From: Variovorax sp. N23
GTDB taxonomy: Bacteria > Pseudomonadota > Gammaproteobacteria > Burkholderiales > Burkholderiaceae_C
Length of the DNA: 64,000 bases
Reading direction: 5' to 3'
NCBI RefSeq assembly: GCF_025486315.1
Contig: NZ_JAOOPY010000004.1
Coordinates: 62,001 to 126,000, forward strand
The position numbers and the translations under genes were made by a program. A model generated the notes under the pieces. The model was not told the DNA's origin. It saw only the letters and a list, made by a program, of their open reading frames with translations, and did not search any database. The number at the start of each line of letters is the position of its first letter. The first letter of the stretch is position 1. Below are positions 47,602 through 56,420 of this stretch, one piece after another.

Positions 47602-48552
47602 TCAGGCCACCGTCATGAGGCGCGAACGCCGCAGGAACACCAGCGCGGCGATGGTCACGATCAGCATCATCACGATCGCCACCGCAGCGCCGTAGCCGAG
47701 CGAGACGAATTCGATAGCTTGCTTGTAGGCGTAGACGTTGAGCGTGGTGGTCGACGTGCCCGGGCCGCCGGCGGTCAGCACGAAGATGATGTCGAAGGTC
47801 TTGAAGGCGTCGATCGAGCGGAACAGGATCGCGATCGCCAGAAAAGGCTTGAGCAGCGGGAGCGTGATCCGCGTGAAGGTCTGCCAGGCCGTCGCGCCGT
47901 CGATCTTGGCGGCCTCGAAGGGCTCGGCCGGCAGCGACGCAAGTCCGCCGCCGACGATCAGCAGGATGAAGGGCGTGTGCTGCCAGGTGTCGACCAGGAT
48001 CAACGAGACCAGCGCCATCGTGCCGTTGCCCAGCCAGTCCTGCGGCGGCAGCCCGAACAGCGCCAACAGGTAATTGAGGACGCCCAGGCTGGGGTTGAAC
48101 ATCATGCGGAAGGTGAAGGTCGCGGCGACCGGCGTCACCGCCATCGGCAGCAGGTAGAGCATGCGCAGCAGCGGCACGTGGCGCGTTTCCTCGTGCAGCA
48201 GCACCGCCAGGGCGACGCCGAGCGCGGTCTGCACCGCCACGGCTATGACGGTGAAGAGCATCGTGAGCCTGAGCGCCGCCCAGAACTCGCCCGACTTGAA
48301 CATCTCGAGGTAGTTGCCGAAGCCGTTGAATCGCGCGGGCGGGTTCGACAGCATGTAGTCGGTGAAGCTCAGCCCGAGCCCGATGACGAAGGGCATGGCG
48401 ATCAGCCCGACCAGCAGCACGATCGGCGGAATCAGCATCAGCGTGATGAACTGGCTGCGCTCGCGGGCCCAGGTCCGGGTGCGCGCAAGGCTGCTGCGGC
48501 CAGGTACCGACGCTCGCGCGGCAACGCCGTCCAGCGGCTGGGAATCACTCAT
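47602..48552 (-). CDS. ABC transporter permease (MalF-like)
   Basis: About 316 residues, six helices. A cytoplasmic N-terminus precedes FITLMLIPPIVLLVGLIAMP; the EAA loop is EPFEAAKIDGATAWQTFTRI. ATG 48552 fits the family; the longer frame to 49101 runs into the regulator gene. It is the first structural gene of the operon, 65 bp after the FCD regulator, so the regulator may be cotranscribed. Confidence 0.93.
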   Translation of the reverse strand: MSDSQPLDGVAARASVPGRSSLARTRTWARERSQFITLMLIPPIVLLVGLIAMPFVIGLGLSFTDYMLSNPPARFNGFGNYLEMFKSGEFWAALRLTMLFTVIAVAVQTALGVALAVLLHEETRHVPLLRMLYLLPMAVTPVAATFTFRMMFNPSLGVLNYLLALFGLPPQDWLGNGTMALVSLILVDTWQHTPFILLIVGGGLASLPAEPFEAAKIDGATAWQTFTRITLPLLKPFLAIAILFRSIDAFKTFDIIFVLTAGGPGTSTTTLNVYAYKQAIEFVSLGYGAAVAIVMMLIVTIAALVFLRRSRLMTVA

Positions 48553-48617
48553 TGACAAATCGAACTCCTGCTGTGTTCTGAAGGGGCGATTGCCGGCGTC
48601 GCGCCGGCGAGGGGCGC

Positions 48618-49328
48618 TCAAGACCACTCCTTCCGGCTGGGCTCGGTCCAGCGGTGCTGCGACGCACCGAGGTGACGGCACATGGCGGTGTGGGCGCCCA
48701 TCACATCGCGGCCCTCGAGCGCGCGGAGGATCGCCTCGTGCTCGTCGACCGCCTCGCTCCAAGTCTGCGGGGTTTCGGCGCGCCCGCTGAGCCGCGACGA
48801 AATGGGGCTGTGGCGCTCGTCGAAGAGCTCGCCGATCAGCCGCGTCAGCACCGTGTTGCCCGACATCGCAGCGATGCCCAGGTGAAACTGGCGGTCGTGT
48901 TGCAGCGGCGAGCTGCCTTCGGCGATCGCATTGCGCATGCCGTCGAGCGATTCGCGCAAGGCGGCCAGCGCATCGGGCGTGCAACGGGCGCACGCCATCA
49001 TGACCACCGAGCCCTCGAGCACCACGCGCGCCTGCATCAGCTCGATCGGGCTCTCGCCCATCGCAGGCACCGGCTGCTTGCTGGTGGCGGGCAGGTTGCA
49101 CACGTAGACGCCCGCGCCCATGCGGACCTCGACGCTGCCGTCGAGTTCGAGCGCGATCAGCGCCTCGCGCACCGACGGCCGAGAGACGCCGAGCTGGACG
49201 GCGAGGTCGCGCTCCGGCGGCAGACGGGCACCCGCGGGATAGCTGCCGCTTTCAATCAGCGCGCGGATCTGGTCTGCGATCCGTTGGTACAGCCGCCGGC
49301 TGTCCACTTGCTTCAGGTGGTCGATCAA
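48618..49328 (-). CDS. GntR-family regulator with FCD domain
   Basis: 236 residues. The wHTH reads RRLYQRIADQIRALIESGSY, then LPPERDLAVQLGVSRPSVRE; the FCD all-helical effector domain follows from ~90, with metal-type ligands in DRQFHLGIA and the DEHEAILRALEG His. It is the first gene before the ABC-amidase operon and faces the divergent MFS gene. Twin palindromes in the intergenic gap are its likely sites. Confidence 0.94.
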   Translation of the reverse strand: MIDHLKQVDSRRLYQRIADQIRALIESGSYPAGARLPPERDLAVQLGVSRPSVREALIALELDGSVEVRMGAGVYVCNLPATSKQPVPAMGESPIELMQARVVLEGSVVMMACARCTPDALAALRESLDGMRNAIAEGSSPLQHDRQFHLGIAAMSGNTVLTRLIGELFDERHSPISSRLSGRAETPQTWSEAVDEHEAILRALEGRDVMGAHTAMCRHLGASQHRWTEPSRKEWS

Positions 49329-49340
49329 GATGTCCTCGTT

Positions 49341-49356
49341 TTGGTCTTACCAATTC
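49341..49356. promoter_or_regulatory. FCD-regulator operator, copy 1
   Basis: TTGGTCTTACCAATTC contains the perfect palindrome TTGGT-N3-ACCAA, the usual symmetry for FadR/FCD proteins. It lies 12 bp before the regulator start. Confidence 0.65.
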
Positions 49357-49449
49357 TCTCGGAATCAGGCACTCATCCCTCACTTAGCAAGAATCCAGCC
49401 ACAATTTGCGGGTAAACCCGGTAAAGTGGCCTGACCATGAAGCTTCTAT

Positions 49450-49465
49450 TGGCCTTACCAATTCG
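49450..49465. promoter_or_regulatory. FCD-regulator operator, copy 2
   Basis: TTGGCCTTACCAATTC differs from copy 1 by one base. It lies 63 bp before the MFS start, so the regulator could also control that gene. Confidence 0.65.
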
Positions 49466-49528
49466 GTGGGCACCCCTTATCCCGTCCTTGGTGACGCTAG
49501 TGATCCATGGCGGTGCACCGTGCGCACC

Positions 49529-50671
49529 ATGAAGGAAGCGTCGCTCCAGAGCGCGAACCGGAATTCCGCGCTGTCAGCCCTGGCGATGACCGCCGGCGCT
49601 CCCGGCGACAGCCTGCTTTACCTGCTGCTGCCGCTGTATGCATCCGACTTCGGGCTCAGCCTGACGCAAGTCGGCGTGCTGCTGGCCGCGAACCGGCTGG
49701 TCCGCATCGCGGGCTACGGCCGGGTCGCGAAGTTCTATGCGGAGCGCGGCGACCGCCCCACGCTGACCTGGGCACTGATCGCCGCGGCCTGTTGCTGCAT
49801 CGCCTACGCGACGCTGTCGGGCTTCTGGCTGCTGATCGGCGCACGGCTCGTCTGGGGGCTGTGCTACGGCGCGTTCAACCTGTCCAACCAGGCACTGGCC
49901 GTGGCCGAGATCGACGGCGCGCCACGCCGCGCCGGCATCTCGCGCGCATTGGCCGCGCTCGGGCCGATGGTGGCGTTGCCGCTGGGCGCCTGGGTCACGC
50001 TCGAATGGGGTCCGCGCGCGATTTTCGTCATGGCGGCGCTGGCCGCGCTGTGCGGCCTGTTCGCAAGCCGTGCCCTGCCCGTGCTTGTACCGCGTGTCGA
50101 GGTGCCGAAGATTCGTCGCTTCGGGATGCCGACCGGCCTCGACGCGTGGGCGTTCGTCGAAGGCATGGTGCTCGATGGGCTCTTCCTGATCGGACTCACG
50201 TACCTGGCCAAGTCGTCGGGCATCGAGTCGCCACTGTATGCGGCCGCGATGCTGATGGCCTCGCGCTACCTCACCGAGATTCTGCTGAGCCCGGCCGGCG
50301 GCCATGCCGCCAGCCGCTGGGGCGCCGAACGCATGCTGCTCATGCTGAGCCTGAGCACGGCGCTCGCGCTGCTGGCATTTGGTGCCGGCTGGCTGGTGGC
50401 CGGCGCGCTGGCCATTCTGGCGCTGCGCGCGCTGCAACTGCCACTGCTGCCGGTGATCGTGGCGCGACGCTTCCCCGGACCCGACCGGGTCGAGGCGCTG
50501 GTCGCCCGCTCCCTGTGGCGCGACATCGGCGCCGGCGTCGGCCCGCTGGTAGCCGGCCTAGTGCTGCCGGTCTGGTCACCGACGCTGATCTACGCGCTGG
50601 CCGCCGTGCTGCTGGCGATCGTCACCGTGATCGCCGTGGTACCGGCGCCGACGCGGGCCGGCACGTCATGA
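49529..50671 (+). CDS. MFS transporter
   Basis: About 380 residues with twelve hydrophobic segments. The helix 2-3 loop has the reduced MFS motif RLVRIAGYGRVAKFYAERGDRP, and the second half repeats it around SPAGGHAASRWG. ATG 49529 is chosen; the frame to 49406 would run through the operator. Inner-membrane transporter of unknown substrate, probably sharing control with the divergent ABC-amidase operon. Confidence 0.88.
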   Translation: MKEASLQSANRNSALSALAMTAGAPGDSLLYLLLPLYASDFGLSLTQVGVLLAANRLVRIAGYGRVAKFYAERGDRPTLTWALIAAACCCIAYATLSGFWLLIGARLVWGLCYGAFNLSNQALAVAEIDGAPRRAGISRALAALGPMVALPLGAWVTLEWGPRAIFVMAALAALCGLFASRALPVLVPRVEVPKIRRFGMPTGLDAWAFVEGMVLDGLFLIGLTYLAKSSGIESPLYAAAMLMASRYLTEILLSPAGGHAASRWGAERMLLMLSLSTALALLAFGAGWLVAGALAILALRALQLPLLPVIVARRFPGPDRVEALVARSLWRDIGAGVGPLVAGLVLPVWSPTLIYALAAVLLAIVTVIAVVPAPTRAGTS

Positions 50672-50844
50672 CACGGGCGCACCGTCGCGCCCGCCCCTTC
50701 CGTCAGTCGATCTTGGCGATGGCCGCGCCCGCCGTCACGTACGCGCCCTGGACCACCGTCAGCGTGATGCGCCCCGCGCGGTGTGTGAAGCAAAACCTCG
50801 GTGTGGGGGAAGACCGGAACCACCCGGACGACCCGGACGACGAC

Positions 50845-51583
50845 ATGCCGATCGCCGGCGGTACCAGGGCACGGTCGGCGCGTGGCTCGCTCGCGCTGTC
50901 GCTGGTCGACGAACTCGGTCGTCGAATGCGACTGGGCCCGCTGCATACCGGCGACAGGCTGCCCACGGAGGCGGCTTTGAAAAAGGAGTTCGGTGTCAGC
51001 CGGACGGTCGTTCGCGAAGCGCTGTCGCGCCTGGGCGGCAGGCGGCAGGCATGGTAAAGACGCGGCAAGGCGTCGGCGCCTTCGTGGTCGGTGCCACCCG
51101 TGCCAAGCCCTTCGCACCCGACACGGGGCCGGACGACAGCTTGGCGGAGGCGCTGACCATGCTGGAACTGCGCGCCGGCCTCGAGTCTGAAGCGGCGGCG
51201 CTGGCTGCTCAGCGGCGTACGTCTGACAACCTGGCCGCTCTCGACACATCGCTTCGGCTTTTCCGGGAGGCATTGGAATAGGTGTCGACACGGCGCCGGC
51301 CGACTTCCAGTTCCACCTTGGCATTGCGTGGGCGGCCCACAGCCCGCATTTCGCGGCTGTGCTCGAAGCCTTTGGGCCGCACTGCGTATCGTCGTCGCTG
51401 ATCGAGGCGGGGAGTGCCGGGCCTGAACCTCGCCGTTGGGGGAGCGAAGTGCTGCGAGAACATGCCCGGATCGTCGAAGCCATCCGGACTCAGGACGTGG
51501 ACGCCGCGCGTGCTGCAATGCGCATTCACCTGATCAACGGTCGAGAACGCCGCCGCGTGGTGTCGGCATTGCGCATCTTCTAG
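50845..51583 (+). pseudogene. FadR/FCD-type GntR regulator with two frameshifts
   Basis: Three frames join to make one regulator. Frame A gives the wHTH (LGPLHTGDRLPTEAALKKEF, then GVSRTVVREALSRL) and stops near 51058. Frame B continues from MVKTRQGVGAFVVG through MLELRAGLESEAAALAAQRR and stops at 51281. Frame C gives DFQFHLGIAWAAHSPHFAAV to LINGRERRRV, ending 51583. Breaks are near 51050 and 51275. No single product is functional unless these are sequencing errors. Confidence 0.82.
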
Positions 51584-52171
51584 CAGCAGCGCTGCAGGAG
51601 CGTCGGCTCGTGTTCATCTGCGACTTTGTTGGGTGATCCGCGGACGGACGAATCCGCTCATATTCAGCGCGATCTGGTTGCGCGGCTCAACACGCGCCTG
51701 TCACGTCAGAGCGACGGCGACCGCAGGTTGCAGGCATCGCTGGCCAGGCAGCGCGTCTCCTTTTCGCAGAAGGTTGTGCAGCGGTCGATGAGGCAGGAGC
51801 GCCTGTAGTGGCCCAATCGAAGCGGGGTCGGCACGGCTCCTATCCTGGGGATCAGTCCCGCTCCCTGGAACCTCATCCATCGCGACTTTCGGGTAGCGAC
51901 CCCGATGAGAAGGGGGCTCGCCCACACCACGGAGTTCCAGATCCCCGTCACCAAGATGACCTTTGGCCCATTGTCGACTGCGTCGACGGTCTGGTCATCA
52001 GTTGCTCCATTGAGACGCAGCCAGACGCTTATCGTCCGCGGCTGGTTTCAGCCAGATGGCTGCAGCGTACGAGCCTGGTATCTATCGGACGCAGGAATCC
52101 TGCGTTCGAGCGGCTTTGGCGGCGCTACTTTGCATGAATGCGGCGGCAGCGCGTCTCTAACATCCACCGCC
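51584..52171. other. Intergenic region without a supported gene
   Basis: About 590 bp. Open frames exist but carry no family similarity. Confidence 0.4.
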
Positions 52172-52507
52172 ATGAGACGCCTAGATGCCGAAGCAGTCGC
52201 CCGCTTGCGCGGGCAATCGCCCAGTTGGGAATTCAGTTCGGATCGAGGAGGGCTGATGACCCGGGAGTTCGTGTTCGGAGGCTTTGCAGAGGCCTTCGCC
52301 TTCATGACCCAGATCGCTCTGGCCGCCGAGCGGCTGGACCATCATCCCGAATGGTCCAACGTCCACAACCGGGTGAGGATCGTCTTGACCACGCATGACG
52401 TGCACGGCTTGTCGACGCACGATGCCACGCTGTCTGCGCTCATCGACCGCGTGTACGCGGCCTTCGCTCCAGCCGAGTCTGCAGGACGTCCCGCGGCAGC
52501 CATCTGA
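52172..52507 (+). CDS. phhB: Pterin-4a-carbinolamine dehydratase
   Basis: 111 residues. The active-site signature is clear: ERLDHHPEWSNVHNRVRIVL, with the His-His-Pro-Glu-Trp core, preceded by EFVFGGFAEAFAFMTQIA. PCD/DCoH enzymes dehydrate 4a-hydroxy-tetrahydropterin, recycling the cofactor of aromatic amino acid hydroxylases. No phhA is adjacent, so the partner hydroxylase is elsewhere or the protein has another role. The SDR gene begins 14 bp later on the same strand; an SDR could play a pterin-reductase part, but this is conjecture. Confidence 0.9.
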   Translation: MRRLDAEAVARLRGQSPSWEFSSDRGGLMTREFVFGGFAEAFAFMTQIALAAERLDHHPEWSNVHNRVRIVLTTHDVHGLSTHDATLSALIDRVYAAFAPAESAGRPAAAI

Positions 52508-52521
52508 AAGTAAGTGAGCCG

Positions 52522-53226
52522 ATGAATTTCGACAACCAGATCGTGATGCTCACAGGTGCATCCGGCAACCTCGGGCGCGCTGTCGCCCGCTCGTTCTCCG
52601 ATCGGGGCGCTCAACTGGTTCTCCTGGATCGTCACGGGGATGGCCTCGACGCCGCCCTGACCGCCGGGAAGCGTCAGCCGCTCGGGATTCAGGCGGATCT
52701 CACACGCCCTGGCGATGCGTCCGATGCGGTGGCCGCTGCGCTTGCACGCTTCGGCCGGATCGACGTCCTGTGCAATCTCGCCGGCGGCTTTCGCATGGGC
52801 GCCCCTGTGCACGAGACGACACCCGAGACCTGGGATTTTCTCTTCGACGTCAATGTCCGGTCCGTCCTGCACATGTCGGCCGCGGTGGTGCCCGCCATGC
52901 TCGATGGCGGGGGTGGTCGCATCGTCAATGTCGGCGCCTATGCGGCGCTACGCGGAGGGGCGGGCATGGGGGCCTATGCCGCCTCCAAGGCGTCCCTCAT
53001 CCGACTGACCGAATCGATGTCGGCGGAACTGCGCGAGCACCGGATCAATGTCAACTGCGTGCTTCCCACCATTCTGGACACACCACAGAATCGTGCCGAC
53101 ATGCCGCAGGCGGATCCGACGCGGTGGGTCGCGCCGAGTGAACTTGCCAATGCGGTGATGTTCCTGGCATGGGAAGGCGCTCGCGCCATTCACGGTGTGG
53201 CACTTCCGGTCACCGGCCTGGTCTGA
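52522..53226 (+). CDS. Short-chain dehydrogenase/reductase
   Basis: 234 residues, classical SDR size. The cofactor loop is MLTGASGNLGRAVARSFSDR (a variant TGxxGxxG); NLAGGF replaces the common NNAG; the catalytic YxxxK is in GAYAASKASLIR with the Ser region upstream around NVGAYAAL. NAD(P)H-dependent, cytoplasmic. It follows phhB closely and is probably in its operon; the substrate is unknown. Confidence 0.9.
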   Translation: MNFDNQIVMLTGASGNLGRAVARSFSDRGAQLVLLDRHGDGLDAALTAGKRQPLGIQADLTRPGDASDAVAAALARFGRIDVLCNLAGGFRMGAPVHETTPETWDFLFDVNVRSVLHMSAAVVPAMLDGGGGRIVNVGAYAALRGGAGMGAYAASKASLIRLTESMSAELREHRINVNCVLPTILDTPQNRADMPQADPTRWVAPSELANAVMFLAWEGARAIHGVALPVTGLV

Positions 53227-53311
53227 TCGGATCATCGGCGGCCAATGCCGCCAATTGGATTCCTGTCCCATACCCAAGCGTTGCTCTGGCGAGCCAGCGC
53301 GCAGGGAGCGC

Positions 53312-53629
53312 CTAAATTCCGCTGACCACCGCGTCGAGCGCAGCCACGAATTCACTGGCCTGAGGTCGCAGGCTGCCGTGCACAGGGCCCAGATCCTTGA
53401 CCCGGAAGGGGGCCGCCAGATGCGGCAATGCCACCAGCGTCGTTCCGTTCCAGCCGATGCTGGGGCAAAGGGACCGCGGCATCGCCGCCGGCATGTGGGC
53501 ACGCAGCGCCAGCGGTATCACCAGGCGGGTCGGGAGCTTGTCGAGGATGTCGCTCTGGATGTCCACCATCCAGGGGATCTCGCCACGCTGGGTCTTGGAC
53601 GGGTTGGCATAGACATCGAACTGGGCCAT
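53312..53629 (-). CDS. ccdB: CcdB-family gyrase-poison toxin
   Basis: 105 residues, the length of CcdB. It starts AQFDVYANPSKTQRGEIPWM, which closely matches the CcdB N-terminus, with DIQSDILDKLPTRLVIPLAL and a C-terminal FVAALDAVVSGI tail; CcdB relies on its last residues (often Trp-Gly-Ile) to bind GyrA, and here the end is SGI. The protein would trap gyrase on DNA. Its gene starts seven bases after the antitoxin stop. Confidence 0.9.
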   Translation of the reverse strand: MAQFDVYANPSKTQRGEIPWMVDIQSDILDKLPTRLVIPLALRAHMPAAMPRSLCPSIGWNGTTLVALPHLAAPFRVKDLGPVHGSLRPQASEFVAALDAVVSGI

Positions 53630-53636
53630 TGCACGA

Positions 53637-53906
53637 TCACCAGGGACGGTAGTCTTCGCCGAAAACGCCGACGCGCTCGACGAGCCCGTTCTGGGCAGCA
53701 ATCCATTCCGCGTAGGTTTCGTTGAATTCGCGCTTGCGTTGGCCAAGCGTCTTCTTCTGTTCCAGTGCTTCGAGTTCGGCGTAACGGGCAGCCGAGATCA
53801 TCACGACCGCGACGCGGTCGTTCTTCATGACCTGCACAGGCTCGCGTTCGGCTTGGCCCAGGTAGTAGCCGAAACGGTTCTTGGCATCCGTGGCGCTGAC
53901 TTGCAT
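53637..53906 (-). CDS. Hybrid antitoxin: Phd/YefM-like head, CcdA-like tail
   Basis: 89 residues. The first ~50 look like a Phd/YefM DNA-binding domain: VSATDAKNRFGYYLGQAERE, then PVQVMKNDRVAVVMISAARY. The last ~30 (FNETYAEWIAAQNGLVERVG and FGEDYRPW) resemble the CcdA tail that wraps CcdB. It would therefore bind its own promoter through a Phd fold and neutralise CcdB through a CcdA-type tail. It directly precedes ccdB in the usual antitoxin-toxin order. Confidence 0.82.
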   Translation of the reverse strand: MQVSATDAKNRFGYYLGQAEREPVQVMKNDRVAVVMISAARYAELEALEQKKTLGQRKREFNETYAEWIAAQNGLVERVGVFGEDYRPW

Positions 53907-54349
53907 GATCGGACTCGGGTGGGTGCGGAATGGCCATTTTAGCCATTCAGGCTTGCAGTCCGGGCAACTTCTTGTTGCTCGGAATGGGCCCGTCCCGCGC
54001 CGGTGTTTGCTGGCACGTGGATGTGGCAGGCGCAGTGGTTTGGCGCCGCCCGCCTGCGGCGGTCGTTCCCTTGCAGGTGTCGCTGGCCGCTCATCCCCTT
54101 CGGGGACTGCTGCGCAGCCTTCCAGGCAACTCGGCGAAGGAGGAGCGGGCACGGGTCCGGGGAGGAGAGGGTGGGGGGCTTGCCTGTGTGCGCTCACGCT
54201 ACCTCACCGTTCTCGCGTTCAAGGCCCTGCGCGCGCACGCGTGCTCGGCGCGGTCCCCGCGCGCCTGCGGCGACCTTGAGCGCTGCGCTGCGGCGAGGTC
54301 CTTCGGTGGCGCAGGCAATCCGCCCTGCGTCTTCATCCCGGAGGTCGCC
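53907..54349. other. Intergenic region, probable left part of the ICE segment
   Basis: About 440 bp of GC-rich sequence without a credible gene. It separates the toxin-antitoxin pair from radC. No attachment-site repeat was identifiable. Confidence 0.4.
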
Positions 54350-55006
54350 ATGTCGTCCAAAACCACTCCCGCAGTTACTGCCGCTCCCGCTCCCGCTCCC
54401 GCTGCCGCAGTCGCTTCCACCTTGCCTTCCTACACGCCGATCCAGCAGCGCATCCTCGGCTGTCTGCGGGTCTTCCTCGGCGAGCAGGCCGCACCGCTCT
54501 ACGACGCGCACGGGCGTTCGCTGCAGCGGCTGGCCGCCTTCGCCAGGGATTCCGGGCTGCCGGGCTGCCAGGAACTCTCGACCGGGCTGGCCCTGGCGCA
54601 GGCGCTCCTGGCCGAGGCGATGTCCAGCGCTCCGGTGTTCGACTCGCCGGCGGCGGTGACCGACTTCCTCAAGCTGCATTTCGCGGGGCAGGCGTACGAG
54701 AGTTTCGTGGTGGTCTTCCTCGATGCGCGGCACCAGCTCATCGTGGTGGAGGACGTCTTCCGGGGCACGCTGACGCAGACCAGCGTCTACCCGCGGGAGA
54801 TCCTCAAGCGGGCGCTGCACCACAACGCGGCGGCGGTGATCCTCGCGCACAACCATCCATCGGGCAGCACCGATCCGTCGCGCGCCGACGAGATGCTGAC
54901 CGAGACCCTGCGCAGCACGCTGTCGCTCATCGACGTGCGGGTGCTGGACCACCTGATCATCGCGGGCAACGCGTCACTGTCGTTCGCTCAGCGCGGGTTG
55001 CTCTGA
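54350..55006 (+). CDS. radC: RadC/JAB-domain protein of an ICE
   Basis: 218 residues. A short Ala/Pro-rich start (encoded by repeated GCTCCC units) precedes the domain. The JAMM motif is AHNHPSGSTDPSRAD, with the upstream Glu in VVEDVFRGT. RadC-like proteins are probable metal-dependent peptidases or nucleases and are very common in ICEs and plasmids; the once-claimed DNA repair role is doubtful. ATG 54350 follows GGAGG by five bases. Longer upstream frame is ignored. Confidence 0.9.
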   Translation: MSSKTTPAVTAAPAPAPAAAVASTLPSYTPIQQRILGCLRVFLGEQAAPLYDAHGRSLQRLAAFARDSGLPGCQELSTGLALAQALLAEAMSSAPVFDSPAAVTDFLKLHFAGQAYESFVVVFLDARHQLIVVEDVFRGTLTQTSVYPREILKRALHHNAAAVILAHNHPSGSTDPSRADEMLTETLRSTLSLIDVRVLDHLIIAGNASLSFAQRGLL

Positions 55007-55067
55007 AGCGGTGAGGGGGCGCGAGCCCCGGGGCTGGCCGCGCGAGTCGGCCCTCCTCGCCGCAGCC

Positions 55068-55364
55068 TCAAAGGTCCTCTTGCGCAGTGGGCCGGCTCTG
55101 CTGCGGCAGATAGTGCGCCATCGCGTCGCGCAAGCGCAGTTCCTCCTGCTGCAGGCTGCGCATGGCGCGCGCGATCGAATGCGCCACGAAGAGGGAATCG
55201 ATGGATTGGCGCCACCGGTCGCAGGCGTCGTCGCCCGTCGCCGGGCCTGCTGAGCCCGTGTCGTTGCACGCCGCGGAGGACCACGCCGTGCAGTTCACCG
55301 GTGCGGCAGGCACGGGGAAGCCCGCCCGGCGCAGCAGAGCGGCCTTGTGGTCGAGACTGAGCAT
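55068..55364 (-). CDS. Hypothetical ICE protein
   Basis: 98 residues from ATG 55364 (LSLDHKAALLRRAGFPVP at the start; helix MRSLQQEELRLRDAMAHYLP at the end). No family recognised. Its position after radC on the opposite strand and coding-like composition support a gene, but only weakly. Confidence 0.5.
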   Translation of the reverse strand: MLSLDHKAALLRRAGFPVPAAPVNCTAWSSAACNDTGSAGPATGDDACDRWRQSIDSLFVAHSIARAMRSLQQEELRLRDAMAHYLPQQSRPTAQEDL

Positions 55365-56073
55365 GCGCTGTCCCAGCAAGGACCGTACCTGTGTCAATGA
55401 CGCAGGCCCTCGGCGGACGCGTGAGCGCGTTCTGTCCGACCTGATCTTCTGGCAGGACGCGCGATCGATCTCGGGTTTTCCTTCGCAGTGGCACCGCCGG
55501 CCGTACGGGTCAGCGTCTACGCTGGACCATGCTGCGCTGGGTGGAGGGAGTCGGCGCCGTCCCCCATGCTGGCGGTCATGCCACTTGAACAACGGGGATG
55601 CTCGCCGATAGGACCTCTGACCATGCGGTCCGATCCTGCGCAGCCGATGTCGATCCTGTGCGCCGCTTCTGCGGCAGGGCGTTCTCGTGCCTCCGTCGTT
55701 CGGGCAGCTCGGTCTTCGGCCGCGGCCGAATCCGTGCGGGAGGGCTCCTGCTGCGGGAGGAGGCCTGGCTCATGCGTCCTGGCGAGGACAGGTCCACGCC
55801 CGTGGCCTTGTATTTGCCGTGAATCCTGGCAGGGGCACGGCACACGCTCTCTGCGTTCGGTGCGCCTCGGGCTTCTTCGCCGCAAGCGGCCTGCCCGACA
55901 AATTTCCCCGACCTGCGGTCTTCCTCGCGAGGCAAATTTCTCGGTCCTGCCGGTCCTCCACTGCGTTGCGGCCCTTCATTGCATGCGGGTGCGTCGCGCC
56001 CGGCACCGCGCCGTCCGGTTCACGCCAAGGCCGCGATGGTCGCGGACCTGGTCAACCTCGAAAGGACTTCATC
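55365..56073. other. Intergenic region between ICE genes
   Basis: About 700 bp with open frames but none with recognisable similarity. It should contain the DUF736 promoter. Confidence 0.4.
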
Positions 56074-56382
56074 ATGAGCACCATTGGCAACTTCACTGCA
56101 TCGGGCAACGGCTACGTCGGCACGGTTCGCACCCTGACCTTGAACGTCAAGGTCAGGATCGTCTCCAGCGACAAGGCGAGCGAGAACGCCCCGGACTTCC
56201 GCATCGTCGCGGGCAACGGCCTCGAGATCGGCGCGGCGTGGAAGAAGATCAGCAAGGCCGACCGGCCCTACCTGTCGGTGACGCTCGATGATCCGTCGTT
56301 TCCGGCGACCCTCTATGCTCGCCTGGTCGAGGGCGAGCCTGGCGAGTACAGCCTGATCTGGTCGCGCAGCAAGGGCGACTGA
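56074..56382 (+). CDS. DUF736-family ICE protein
   Basis: 102 residues. The start, STIGNFTASGNGYVGTVRTL, and the C-terminal PSFPATLYARLVEGEPGEYS then LIWSR are the DUF736 hallmarks. These small beta-rich proteins are near-universal in Tn4371-like and rhizobial ICEs; function is unknown, but they sit close to replication and transfer genes. A strong hairpin terminator follows its stop. Confidence 0.93.
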   Translation: MSTIGNFTASGNGYVGTVRTLTLNVKVRIVSSDKASENAPDFRIVAGNGLEIGAAWKKISKADRPYLSVTLDDPSFPATLYARLVEGEPGEYSLIWSRSKGD

Positions 56383-56390
56383 GGTTGCTC

Positions 56391-56420
56391 GGCACCCCCC
56401 CGCGGGCGGGGTGCCTTCTT
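56391..56420 (+). terminator. Intrinsic-type terminator after DUF736
   Basis: GGCACCCC (56391-56398) pairs with GGGGTGCC (56408-56415) around a GC-rich loop, then TTCTT. It lies nine bases after the stop. Confidence 0.75.

Noticed and set aside
50703..50800. Minus-strand end resembling a biotinyl/lipoyl domain (TVVQGAYVTAGAAIAKID)
   Set aside because: Too short, no attachment lysine motif visible and no gene body upstream.
54361..54420. Short GCTCCC repeats inside radC
   Set aside because: Encodes an Ala-Pro linker in frame; explained by coding of a low-complexity leader.
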